A stretch of DNA of 64,000 nucleotides from Adiantum capillus-veneris (lineage: Eukaryota > Streptophyta > Polypodiopsida > Polypodiales > Pteridaceae), in assembly GCA_014529385.2 (NCBI GenBank), contig CM043953.1:97849842-97913841 (forward strand), given 5' to 3'. Positions 1 to 9,384 of this stretch are shown piece by piece (positions within the stretch are counted from its first letter, which is position 1; each line of letters starts with the position of its first letter). A program made the translations under genes and the position numbers. The notes below the pieces were generated by a model, which saw only the letters and a program-made list of their open reading frames with translations, had not been told where the DNA came from and did no database searches.

Positions 1-2070
1 TGAAAGAGTTCAACAACATCTTTTCACAAATTACTTCAAAAGGCCTCAATTTTGGTGATGAAATGAAGGCTATTTTCTTGCTATGTTCGCTACCATCGTC
101 ATGGGATACCTTCAACACAACCATGAGCAATTCTACACCTAATGGCAAGCTATTTTTCAACGATGTTGCTAGTGTGTTGCTCACTAAGGAGATTTGACCT
201 CAATCTCTTGATACGAGTGGGCATGGTGAAGCATATATAGATAGTGGAAATTGTGACAAGCAAAGGCAGCGTGGTTGCAGCCACAGTCATTCTCAAGATC
301 GTAGGCAAGGTCGTAGCAAGAGTTGCAGCAAAGACATGCGAAATGTCAAGTGTTACTACTGCCATAAAAAGGGACACTTGAAGAAATATTTCCGCACAAT
401 GCAATGTGATAAGGACAAAGAGAAAGCAAAGTTTCACAAACCTAAAAGCAGCATGAAAATTTAAGAGATTAATGTGGTTGAGTATCCAACCATTGAGATA
501 GTTTTTGACGTGCCAAATGATGTGCTGATTTTCACATCGGATTTGAGTTCTTATGCATTGTTTGCTCTTGACAAGTGTTATGTGCAAAATTGGATTGTGG
601 ACTTAGGTGCTATCTTTCATGTTACTCCTCACCAAGAGTGGTTTTCTACATACACTACCATACATGGCACAGTGAATCTAGGTAATTCTTATGAGCTTTA
701 TATATGCGATGTGGAAAGCATCAAGTTTTCTATGCATAATGGCACTGAGTTTATGCTGCATAATGTCAGACATGTACCCAAATTTACAAAGAGTTTGATG
801 TCAATTGGACAGTTGGATGATTTGGGTTACATTACCATATTCACTCATGGTTCTTAGCTTATCAAGAATGGAAATTCTCTCATGCTTAAAGGCCATAAGT
901 CTGGCTCATTGTACTCACTTTATGTCTCTTTCATGAAAGAGAAATCTATTTGTGTAGTCGAGCTTCCATCTACAGAGTTGTGGCATAGCCGGCTAGGACA
1001 TATGAATTAAAAGGGAATGAAAGTCTTGCAGTGTTCTAGTTATATCCCTGTGTTAGATTACTCTAACTTCTCTTTATGTGAGCATTATATCTATAGCAAC
1101 CAAACTAGGTCGACATCAGAGTCCTCTAGGTCTTGTTCATAGAGACTTGTGTGGACATATGCTAGTCAAGTCTCTAGGGGGAGCATTACACTTCCTGGCT
1201 TTCATAGATGACTCTACTAGAAAGGTATGGGTTTATCTCTTGAAGCAAAAGAGAAACGTATTTAGTGTCTTTAGAAAGTTCTTAGCATTGGTAGAGAACC
1301 AATCGGATAGAAAGCTTAAAGATTTGCATAGTGACAATGGAGGAAAGTACATCTCCTCTGAGTTCAAGGACTTTTGTAGTAAACAAGGCATTAGAAGACA
1401 GTTTATTGCGCCTTACACACCCGCCCAAAATGGTATAGCTGAGATGTTACGATGGTTGCTTACTTGATCAATCGATCACCTAGTACACCACTAAAGTACA
1501 AGGTTCTGTAGGAGAAGTGGACTAGCAAAGAGCCCAATTATGATAGGTTACATGTGTTTGGGTGTGAGGCATTCTCACATGTGCCAAAAGTGCTTAGATA
1601 AAAGCTCTACCCCAGATCACACAAGTGCATCTTCATTGGATATGGTGTAGACGAAAAGATCGGATATCATCTTTGGCAGCCAAAATCTAAGTAGGTTATA
1701 CGAAGTTCACAGGTGATACTCAACAAGTCTAAGATGCATAGAAATCTAGTGAAAGACATTGAGTATCGCAAAGTACAATTTAAGAATGTTGCCTCACCAC
1801 TAGTTACACTGAATGTTGGATGTGCCAGAGATGCACCTTCCACTAGAACACACACACATGCACACATGGAACTTCAGAGAGAACGGAATCCAGAAGTCAG
1901 GCACTTTGGAGATCTACTCGTACATCTCATGCACTGAGTGTTTTGAGCCAGGATTAAACTACTTTCTAGTCACTGATTGCAATGAACCGACTTGCTACAA
2001 AGAAGCCATTCAAATGGATGATAGAGTGAAGTGGGAGGAGGCTATGCAATCTGAGTGGCTAAATGTCTTG
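1..2070 (+). pseudogene. Ty1/copia gag-pol remnant, enters from before the window
   Basis: In one frame from base 3, with several stops, this reads as the middle of a copia polyprotein. The gag end has a zinc knuckle near 352-400 (CYYCHKKGHLKKYF; the last Cys ligand is Phe). The protease site near 592 reads VDLGAIFH where the family has DSGA, so the catalytic Ser/Thr position is lost. The GAG-pre-integrase motif WHSRLGHM (~981) and the integrase core (DDSTRKVWVYLLK ~1208, HSDNGG ~1333, NGIAE ~1430) follow. An internal deletion then removes the end of the core; the frame returns as VFGCEAFSHVPK (~1556) and, in another frame, TDCNEPTCYKEAIQM (~1972), just before RT. Similarity ends near 2070, so RT, RNase H and both LTRs are missing. 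The motifs resemble those of the copia element at 58570, which suggests a related family. It is an old, non-functional copy. Confidence 0.9.
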
Positions 2071-2735
2071 ATCACAAGGTCGAAACTGCTATATTTAGGT
2101 GCTTTTGGCGAGTAAGCAAATTACATTTACAACCCAAATTATTGAAGTCTAATCTTTTATTCTATTTTATATTTCACAAAATCGTTGTCAAAAGATACAA
2201 AATCTATGTTCGAAGGCTCTAACCACAAGGCCATTAATGACAAATCACCTACTTTTTTCAAACGTATACCTTTTTCACTTTCCCTCTATTTTGTGAGAGG
2301 TTTAGGTCTTTTTGTCAATGTATTTATTTTTTCTTCTCTAATCTCTGAGGTTTCATGGATTCTTCTACACATCGCCCTTATCATAACATAACTTCTTGTG
2401 GCTTTCATAACGTTAGAGAGGATGGTCTTTGGAAACCCATGTCTTTTTGTGTGAATAACTGGGTAACAATACTTCCTTTATGTAAAAAGTACACAGAGTG
2501 AAGAGAACCAAATGAGATAAAGTAAAAAACCATTGGAAAGGTCGTGTTCTTGCTTTCAAAGTGACCGACAATGGTTGGCTAGCTAAGGTTCAATATGTGT
2601 ACATGGCCAAGGATATAGTGTTAGACTGTAGACTTACTGTAAGTAATAAAAAATCTTATCTATTTGACACAATGAATTTATCATTATCCCATTAAATTGG
2701 GTTCAAAGTGGACTTTAGCACTTTTGATTGAAAAA
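2071..2735. other. Unassigned AT-rich DNA
   Basis: No coding, repeat or RNA signal was recognised between the copia remnant and the first palindrome array. The 5' LTR expected for the following gypsy-type unit is not here: nothing in this stretch resembles the LTR at 18575-19528. Confidence 0.5.
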
Positions 2736-3280
2736 TCAAAAACAGCTGAAGATTGGGACTTTTGACATCCAAATCAAAATCTAAGCATACCACTGGGATA
2801 TTGACATCAAGGGGAAGCTGTGGGACAAATCTGGGGTCAAACAAGCCAAAAAGACATCCTACGCGTAGGATGTCTTCTGAGTGATTTGGGACTCCAAACT
2901 GAATTCTGAGTATACCAAAGTGATCAACAACTCAAGGGGAGCTTCAGTCTTGAGTTTAAAGCCATTCTGAAGAAAAAGACATCCTACGCGTAGGATGTCT
3001 AATGCAAGAAAATGAAGCCAGAATTTGACTTTGAGCATTGTAAGGTGTTATATAGCATAAGGCAAGCCTCCTAGTCAATTTTGGTCCAATTTGGAGTTGA
3101 TTAGACTGATCAATACCATCAACAGGCCGTCGGAACAGATTTCTGACTCATTGACTAGCTAATAGTGTCCAAATCAAAAAGTAAAAGCAGTTGTAAGCTC
3201 AGCACAACAAAGGGAAACAACAGTGCAAAAATCCAGGCAAAACACAGCAGGAGACATCCTACGCGTAGGATGTCTATTGG
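2736..3280 (+). repeat. Palindrome array A (three copies) in the gypsy leader
   Basis: Three copies of a perfect palindrome whose half-site is AGACATCCTACG lie at 2851-2876 (26 bp), 2977-3000 (24 bp) and 3252-3275 (24 bp). The centre is the MluI site ACGCGT. The surrounding sequence is a diverged repeat: 'TCCAAATC..AATCTAAGCATACC' near 2769 resembles 'TCCAAATTCAAGTCCAAGCC' near 14844. The same palindrome recurs in array B, which ties the two regions to one element. Confidence 0.9.
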
Positions 3281-3489
3281 GGCATACTGCAGAGAAAATT
3301 TGACCTGGCCTAGACAGTGAGGTTCCATTTGGCTTAAGGGTTCCAGAACTTCTTTCAGAAGTGAATTTGGACCTTGTTTGCCCATTTGACGAAGCAAGGA
3401 CTGAATTCAGACTTTTTCGGGTAAATTGACCAACATCTGAGGGAAGTACTGTTTCAGATTAGCAAACCTAATCCAGAACATCAGCAGTG

Positions 3490-3498
3490 TATAAAATA
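3490..3498 (+). promoter_or_regulatory. TATA-like box before the gag-pol frame
   Basis: TATAAAATA lies about 215 bp after the last palindrome of array A and about 360 bp before the ATG at 3862. A TATA-like box also follows array B. Promoter function is inferred only from sequence and position. Confidence 0.35.
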
Positions 3499-3861
3499 CA
3501 TTAGTGGTTAAGATTAACTCTCCAGTTATACCAATCATTACTAAGATAACCTCTAGCAGATAAATGCTTTGATTCAATTGCCGAACTTAAAACGCTTGCA
3601 GGTATAATCAGCAACAAAGCAAGAAGTTGTGCAGAGACTGACCCATTGCCAGGTGAGTGGTTGGAATTGTGATAAATTGCATTGATAAGTTTAATGAATT
3701 TAAGATTAGGAAGATACATTGTTAGAGACCAGAAGGTGACAGGTGACCAAGGTAGCTTAGTGTCCACCGAATAGAGTGTAACTCAGGCAAGGCTAGATCC
3801 GCTAGCACCAATTATTGAGGAAGGTAGTGATACTGACACTTCGTCAGAAAAATCTTTCTTC

Positions 3862-4896
3862 ATGATGGGTAGTCAACAGCCAAGAGGTTTCATCTATGAT
3901 GGACCTATGCGAGGAGGAAGCACCTCCCAAAATCCTTTGAATGATTCCAGGCTCACGGTGATCTTCTTAGAGGGAACAAACTCAAGAGGAGCCCTAGTCT
4001 ATTCTGACTATCGAGGCTGCAAGTGCATTTGTATCAAAGAGAGGCCAGCACAAATATTGGAGATAATCCGAGTGTATGATGATGGAGATAGATTCCGAGA
4101 CGAAAAGGGGAACCACTATTTAATAGTTAGCAACCCTGAAGATTACAACAGATATGGAGATAACGTGGCAAAAGGGAAAATGGTTTCAGAAACTCAAGAA
4201 CCGCCACCAAACATTGATCGGCCCGGAGCTATTTTTATGTATGATAAGAAAACAACCAGGATTCCAACTTATAACGAGAATGTGGGAATCTACAAACATG
4301 AGAGTGAGGGTATTGTCTCTTACTTTCGCAGCAAAGAACCATACGTAAACGAACTAAGCAAAGACAAGGTTCTTTACTTATTCTCTTATGAAACTGCTAC
4401 GGGGAAGGGCATAGTTTTCGTTGATAGATACGGGCGAGAATACCAACGTATTCTCCCAGAGGAAGTAGAAAGAGCAACAGGTCCATGAGCATCAGCATAT
4501 GCCCCTGAGGAAATGCCGAGAGCCGCCCACACCCCAAGCAAGTCAACAAACCCATTTTCAGATGAGTATGACACTACCTCTCATTCCACCCGACCGCAAG
4601 CATTCAACAACCAAGACCAACCAGCAAACCAACCATCATTGCACGCATGGATTCGACAGAGTGCAACAATGGAACCAGACCGAAACCGAGATGGTTATCA
4701 CGCCGCACGAGGGCTCAGGGATTTGCAAGAACCACCACACTATTCAAGGTATCAAGCAGAGAGTAAGCCAAAGACACAAGGGTTGACAGAGCCTGGAGGA
4801 CCACCCATGGAACGAGTTCGAAGAGAAGAACCACCTCCAGCGAGAACCATTAGAAATTATGGCTTAGGAGAACCATTGGGAGAGGAACCAGCCTAG
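3862..4896 (+). pseudogene. N-terminal region of the gypsy polyprotein, function unknown
   Basis: The ATG at 3862 opens a 208-residue stretch with no family I recognise: a Gly/Ser-rich start, then an acidic, charged, probably globular part with many Tyr and Asp. It stops at TGA 4486, but the same frame goes on to 4896 as a Pro/Glu/Arg-rich disordered linker (PPPARTIRNYGLGEP) and, after TAG 4894, runs into gag at 4915. Starts 3862, 4513, 4915, 6067 and 6787 are all in one frame, so this was probably the N-terminus of a single gag-pol protein. Both stops could come from a sense codon by one change (for example CGA to TGA, CAG to TAG). It could be a matrix-like or targeting domain of gag; that is a guess. 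Confidence 0.6.
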
Positions 4897-4914
4897 TACA
4901 GAAGGCCTGAGGAG

Positions 4915-6060
4915 GTGTATCGGCTGGGACGGGGTGATCCAATGATGAGGTTTGTAGACCATCGCAGAATTAGACCTTCTCAAGTGCAAAAATGGGTAAA
5001 CAAGAAATACAGAGGAAACAGAGACCCAAGAGATCATGTAGCAGCCTTTGTGCGTGTAATTAGAGCCGAAGAGGTGTTAGATTTTCCTACCCAATTCGCA
5101 GGGTTTGGACTAACCCTAGAGGATGATGCTGCCACTTGGTTTGACTCTGTAGAGTGTAGAGACTTTGAGTCAATGGAGGAAGTGTTTGACGAGTTTATTG
5201 AGGAATTCTCTCAAAGGGGAATAGCTCATAATACCGTCTCACAAATCCATAAATTCAAACAGAGAGATGGAGAATGTGTACGAAAGGCAGTCCTAAGACT
5301 AAAAAGATATGTTAAGTTATGTCCTGTTGAAGAACTGTCAACTCAGTCCAGACTTATGCTGATATTCATCCAAGGACTAAGGAATGCAGATCTCCAGAAA
5401 GACTTACATATGAAGAGGAGCACGACGTTGAATGAGTTGACCAAGGAGGCTCTGTATCTTGTGGATAATTGTGCAGTCTACAAAGAAGGAGAGTTCAAGG
5501 ACCTTGATGACGATTCATCTTCACAGCAAAGTGGAAGCAAGTCTTCCAAGACAGCACTGAAAGGCGAAATAGTGGTAAACCTAGAGCAGCTCGTAGATGA
5601 AGTGCTAAAAAAGATCAACTTGTACGCCAAACCCCAGGCTAAACATCCCAAGTGGTGTGCTATTGAACAAAAATGGACAAACCATGGGATCGAGGAATGT
5701 TATTATAACAAGGGATATGTGAGGGAGAGACCTTATGCTCCCCAAGCTCCAGTAGCTTCCCCTCAAGTTCCACCGATGCCCAGATATCAAGCAGGCAACT
5801 TACTAGGACCTGTAGGTGTAGAAAGACCACAACCGGTGTTGGGGCAACAACCACCCCTACCACGTTTACGACCAGTTGGTATAAGATACACACCAATGGT
5901 AACTGAATCAGAAGAAAAGGCTTTGGTGCCTATGCATGCATATCATGAAGATCCCAATGGATATGCGGCAACACCAAAACCATGGAGCATGATAGGGAAC
6001 CAAGGACCACCAACTGCTGCACAGGCCGCAGGAGAAGGAAGATATAGCTTAGATGAATGA
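4915..6060 (+). CDS. Gypsy gag, capsid part
   Basis: A 381-codon open stretch. Residues ~35-180 fit the retrotransposon gag (capsid) family: 'DHVAAFVRVIRAEE', 'GFGLTLEDDAATWFDSV' and 'FDEFIEEFSQRGIAH' match its usual helices, including the alpha-x-W-F pattern. The capsid would build the cytoplasmic virus-like particle that carries the element RNA. A Ser/Lys-rich linker follows (~200-230), then 'KHPKWCAIEQKWTNHGIEECYYNKGYVRE' residues around 247-272, a short Cys/His segment, then a Pro-rich region. The segment is flanked by in-frame stops at 4894 and 6058, so it is one piece of the long polyprotein frame, and its first Met is probably internal. Confidence 0.8.
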   Translation: MYRLGRGDPMMRFVDHRRIRPSQVQKWVNKKYRGNRDPRDHVAAFVRVIRAEEVLDFPTQFAGFGLTLEDDAATWFDSVECRDFESMEEVFDEFIEEFSQRGIAHNTVSQIHKFKQRDGECVRKAVLRLKRYVKLCPVEELSTQSRLMLIFIQGLRNADLQKDLHMKRSTTLNELTKEALYLVDNCAVYKEGEFKDLDDDSSSQQSGSKSSKTALKGEIVVNLEQLVDEVLKKINLYAKPQAKHPKWCAIEQKWTNHGIEECYYNKGYVRERPYAPQAPVASPQVPPMPRYQAGNLLGPVGVERPQPVLGQQPPLPRLRPVGIRYTPMVTESEEKALVPMHAYHEDPNGYAATPKPWSMIGNQGPPTAAQAAGEGRYSLDE

Positions 6061-6066
6061 ACACTG

Positions 6067-6771
6067 ATGTTCATAGCCAATGGAGGCATGGGCGGACAGA
6101 GACAGGCTTACCAGCAAAGAGGGGCTCAAGGAGCACCTCAACAACCCAAGGGACCCTGTTACAAGTGTGGAGGAGACCATTGGCTGAGAGACTGTCCTCA
6201 TGATGAAATCATTAGAGTCAATGTGTATTGCCCACAATGTGGAATTACTCATTTGATTCCCGATTGCCCTAAAAACCCGAGCAAAGGAGCAAAAACCACC
6301 CTGAACATGTTAGAAACAGTACCCTCCAGTGGAGGATTGGAAAATGAAACAATCATACCTATTCAGGCGGTAACACGAGCCCAAGCCCAAAGAAGGACGA
6401 ACGAACCCATAGTTGAAGAACCAAAAACCGATGCCCAAAGTTCAAAAACGAAAAATCAGAGAAACACTTGGAAAGCTAGAAAGGTGCGTAGGAAGGCCAG
6501 GAAAGAACGGGAGCAAACAGCCCTATCTGAGGAGTTGAAACATACAAAGAACAGATTGGAGCGGTTAGATGATCTAGCTAGATTAAGCTCACACACCACA
6601 GTAGCCACAACACCCAAGGAAATAGCAGAGCCCAAAAGTGCAGGATCAGGAGGATCTGTACTGGTAGACAAGGTAAACGAGCAGTTGAATGCACTGCTAA
6701 AAGCTTATGAAGCTCGACTTAAAAAGAACCAAACCCAGGAGCAAAGGTGGATGACTTATCCATATGCATAA
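6067..6771 (+). CDS. Gypsy gag, nucleocapsid with two zinc knuckles
   Basis: Continues gag in the same frame after TGA 6058. Two Cys-rich knuckles are present: C31-C34-H38-C43 (CYKCGGDHWLRDCP) and C55-C58-H62-C67 (CPQCGITHLIPDCP). The first lacks one residue of the usual CX2CX4HX4C spacing (here CX2CX3H), and so does the second. They would bind element RNA. Residues ~115-170 are strongly basic and then heptad-like (KARKERE, then EELKHTKNRLERLDDL), a probable short coiled coil. The segment ends at TAA 6769, after which the frame continues into the protease part at 6787. Confidence 0.75.
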   Translation: MFIANGGMGGQRQAYQQRGAQGAPQQPKGPCYKCGGDHWLRDCPHDEIIRVNVYCPQCGITHLIPDCPKNPSKGAKTTLNMLETVPSSGGLENETIIPIQAVTRAQAQRRTNEPIVEEPKTDAQSSKTKNQRNTWKARKVRRKARKEREQTALSEELKHTKNRLERLDDLARLSSHTTVATTPKEIAEPKSAGSGGSVLVDKVNEQLNALLKAYEARLKKNQTQEQRWMTYPYA

Positions 6772-6786
6772 ATAGAAAAACAGAGG

Positions 6787-8121
6787 TTGGATATGTGTAA
6801 AAAGATGATTGAGACGGCTCAATCATTGATGAAAGACCCGTTGGGTAAACCGGCAAATTGTCATGACGCACCAGCTCCAGCCCCTATCCAACCAACATTA
6901 GAGAAACATGAAGAAACAAAGGAAAGACTCACTAATGATTATGAGTCCAGAGGAGAGCCTATCGTAGTGCCAAATACCACTGATGGGTCAAGTGACGGGT
7001 TCAAGCCTAAAATAATGGCAGAAATGGTTAAGGACGGTAACAGTCTAGATGATTTGTGGAAGCAAATCCGTGAGGCCAACGAGGCTAATAGGATGAGTAA
7101 CCCCATGAATAGCACGAGAAAAGAAAATAATGTGATCTTACCTCCTATTGAAGAATTTGAGGCAAGATCGCAGATGGAATTTGAGATACATTCACAAGGG
7201 GGAGACCAAGGATCTATTAGTTCGAGGCACAGCCAACCAGACTCTTTGAGAACTTTACCCTCTTACCTGGGAGAATATGAAGCTCAGTCGGAAGTGAGAG
7301 CAATCCCATCTCAAAGACTTTTTTCTAACAAGGTGATGGATTCACAAGGATTGATTGAGTTGTTATCCACCCCGGTGGCATGCACAATTACGTTAGCAGA
7401 ACTCCTAAGGTTAAGGCCAAACATGTGGACCATAGTAGGAAAATGCCTAGAAAAATTTGGAGTGAAAGACCCCACCTTGAAGCTCCAAGAAGGAATCAGG
7501 GAGTTGGACAGACCTAACCTAAACACTAGACCAGTACCATTGAATAAGGTTGGAGAATATTGCGAGGGAGAAGAAGGAAACACCACGCTACCGGTAGAAT
7601 TCCAAGAAGTAGTTTCCAAAGCTATTCTTGACAGTGGAGCGGGAGTTGCTATCGCCACCAAGGAAATCTGGAAAAAATGGGGAAAACCACCTCTGAGGGC
7701 TACCAGAATGAAACTGCAGTTGGCAGATGGGTTCATGGAGAAGCCTCTAGGACTCTTAGAAAAAGTAATTGTCACTTCATGCGGAATCGAGTATGAGCAT
7801 ACATTTGCAATAGTCGATTTCGACAAAAAGAACAATTATAAGATAATCTTGGGACGACCATTCATGCGACAACTGAAGATGGTCCAAGATTGGGCTTATG
7901 ACCACATATACCTCAGACATGGCGAGACAACAACTAAAATACACCTGAAAGACCATAGTTACAAAGATGTAAACCAAACACCAGTGGAAGAGTTTGATTC
8001 GGCTACAGTAGCAGGATCGGAACTACCAGCATGGTTAGGGCAACCAAAAGAGCTATGGATGCGGAGCTTCACATTTTGGAAGCTTAAGAAGAGAGGAATG
8101 CGTCTTAGAAAGAGCAATTGA
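6787..8121 (+). CDS. Gypsy aspartic protease (first copy)
   Basis: A 444-codon piece in the same frame as gag. After an acidic linker (residues ~1-180) comes 'LSTPVACTITLAELLRLRPNMW', a linker that often precedes the protease in plant gypsy elements. The retropepsin domain is complete: catalytic D282-S-G (AILDSGAG), a flap region and the C-terminal ILGRPF motif near residue 353. It would cut the gag-pol polyprotein as a homodimer. The end at 8121 is artificial: frame 2 is open from about 8060 and carries the protein on, so a frameshift lies near 8050-8090. A second protease-like domain is encoded after the integrase. Confidence 0.85.
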   Translation: MDMCKKMIETAQSLMKDPLGKPANCHDAPAPAPIQPTLEKHEETKERLTNDYESRGEPIVVPNTTDGSSDGFKPKIMAEMVKDGNSLDDLWKQIREANEANRMSNPMNSTRKENNVILPPIEEFEARSQMEFEIHSQGGDQGSISSRHSQPDSLRTLPSYLGEYEAQSEVRAIPSQRLFSNKVMDSQGLIELLSTPVACTITLAELLRLRPNMWTIVGKCLEKFGVKDPTLKLQEGIRELDRPNLNTRPVPLNKVGEYCEGEEGNTTLPVEFQEVVSKAILDSGAGVAIATKEIWKKWGKPPLRATRMKLQLADGFMEKPLGLLEKVIVTSCGIEYEHTFAIVDFDKKNNYKIILGRPFMRQLKMVQDWAYDHIYLRHGETTTKIHLKDHSYKDVNQTPVEEFDSATVAGSELPAWLGQPKELWMRSFTFWKLKKRGMRLRKSN

Positions 8122-9004
8122 GGACAAGGAGTATATTCTGGAACCTTTCCCTGAAGATGCCTTGGAACCTCTAGAATGGGAACACATACTGGCAACGTTG
8201 GATGTCTGTACCATTACCGACAGTCCAACAACAAAATTTTGCGATAAGGATAGATATGATGTGCTACCCTATTACATGGTAAGCGTTGTACCAAAAAAAG
8301 AGACGATGGAACCTCTAGAACAAGAAGAGTTTTACAACTCCTCTGAACATTTGGAAGTAAATGATGATGCAAATAATGAGTGTTCAGACACCTCAAGTGA
8401 ACGTGGAAATGAAGCCGAGAATATCAAGTTTTATGATTTTGCTAATCAACACCCTAGATGCCAAAAACGCCATAGGAGGAAAAGAGTAGGAAACAAAGCG
8501 AGAGAGAACCTAGTGCCCAGGATAAAAGGTAAAATTCACTATTTGATGCTTGTAAAAGCAGAGGATTGTGTGAAAGATCAAATATCAGGAAAATTCTCAG
8601 AAAATCGAAAAGAAAGAACGCGAGAGGAAACAAAACAGGTAAGAAAAGATAAAACCGAAACAAAATCTGAAAAATCAAAAAAAGAAACAACAAAAGACCA
8701 AGAGTGGACCACATTGGAGCATAAACAGAAATACCAAGAACTGAAACGGTCTTTGAGAGAGATATGGACTACTGAAGAAGATAGTGATGGTCAAGGGGAG
8801 TCGGAAAAGGGCAACATGAACGTACCAGTACACTATCGGAAATTTACTATCCAAGACAGAAAAATCATCATGACACCACCAATCAGGGAGAGAACCAACC
8901 AAGAATCTCTTTTCTACGAGGGCTCAGACACAGATCCAGCTCTTATGCTTACCTCGACTGGTTATCAGCGAGGGACTTTGGCTATGCCATTGGAAGTATT
9001 CTAG
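8060..9004 (+). pseudogene. Protease-RNase H linker; reverse transcriptase absent
   Basis: Open in the frame after the protease frameshift. It reads from 'CGASHFGSLRREECVLE' through an acidic part and a very Lys/Glu-rich part (KDKTETKSEKSKKETTKDQ) to about 8940, where the frame switches back and RNase H begins. A gypsy element should have about 200 residues of RT here with a (Y/F)XDD box. I find none in any frame, nor the LPFG and NAP motifs. The RT has therefore been lost by deletion, or was never present in this lineage. Without it the element could not copy itself and would depend on RT from another element. Confidence 0.7.
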
Positions 9005-9285
9005 CTCAACCTGGAGACGGAACAATGGATTTTCCGGTTTGCTATGCGAGCCGACAGTTAAACAGTGCAGAAAAGAACTACACAACCACCGAGCAGGAAG
9101 GGTTAGGAATGATTTATGCTGTAAAGAAATTTCGGCATTATTTGCTTGCAAACAAATTTGTGTTCTTCACGGATCATCAAGCTCTTTTGTACCTAGTAAA
9201 TAAACCTTGCAATACAGGAAGAATCGTACGCTGGTTTATTATATTGCTAGAATTTGACTTCACAGTGGTGGTCAAAAAGGGTTAA
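8945..9285 (+). pseudogene. Gypsy RNase H, N-terminally truncated
   Basis: In the original frame, 'GYAIGSILAQPGDG' leads into 'CYASRQLNSAEKNYTTTEQE', 'GMIYAVKKFRHYLLANKF' and 'FFTDHQALLYLVNK', the classic RNase H of plant Ty3 elements with the catalytic Glu (TTEQE) and Asp (TDHQAL). The first catalytic Asp (usually in a TDAS motif) is in the damaged part; the sequence there reads 'LDWLSARDF'. TAA 9283 interrupts, and the same frame continues with 'THLRADHLSRI', the usual RNase H to integrase tether. It would degrade RNA in the RNA/DNA hybrid during reverse transcription. Confidence 0.8.
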
Positions 9286-9384
9286 ACCCATCTGCGAGCA
9301 GATCATCTTTCAAGAATACACAACGGGGAAGCTTCTGAAGGAGTAGATGATGACATACCAGATGCTTATCTTTTCAACATTGAA

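Noticed and set aside
2071-2735. 5' LTR of the large gypsy unit
   Set aside because: No similarity to the LTR at 18575-19528, and no primer-binding site follows.
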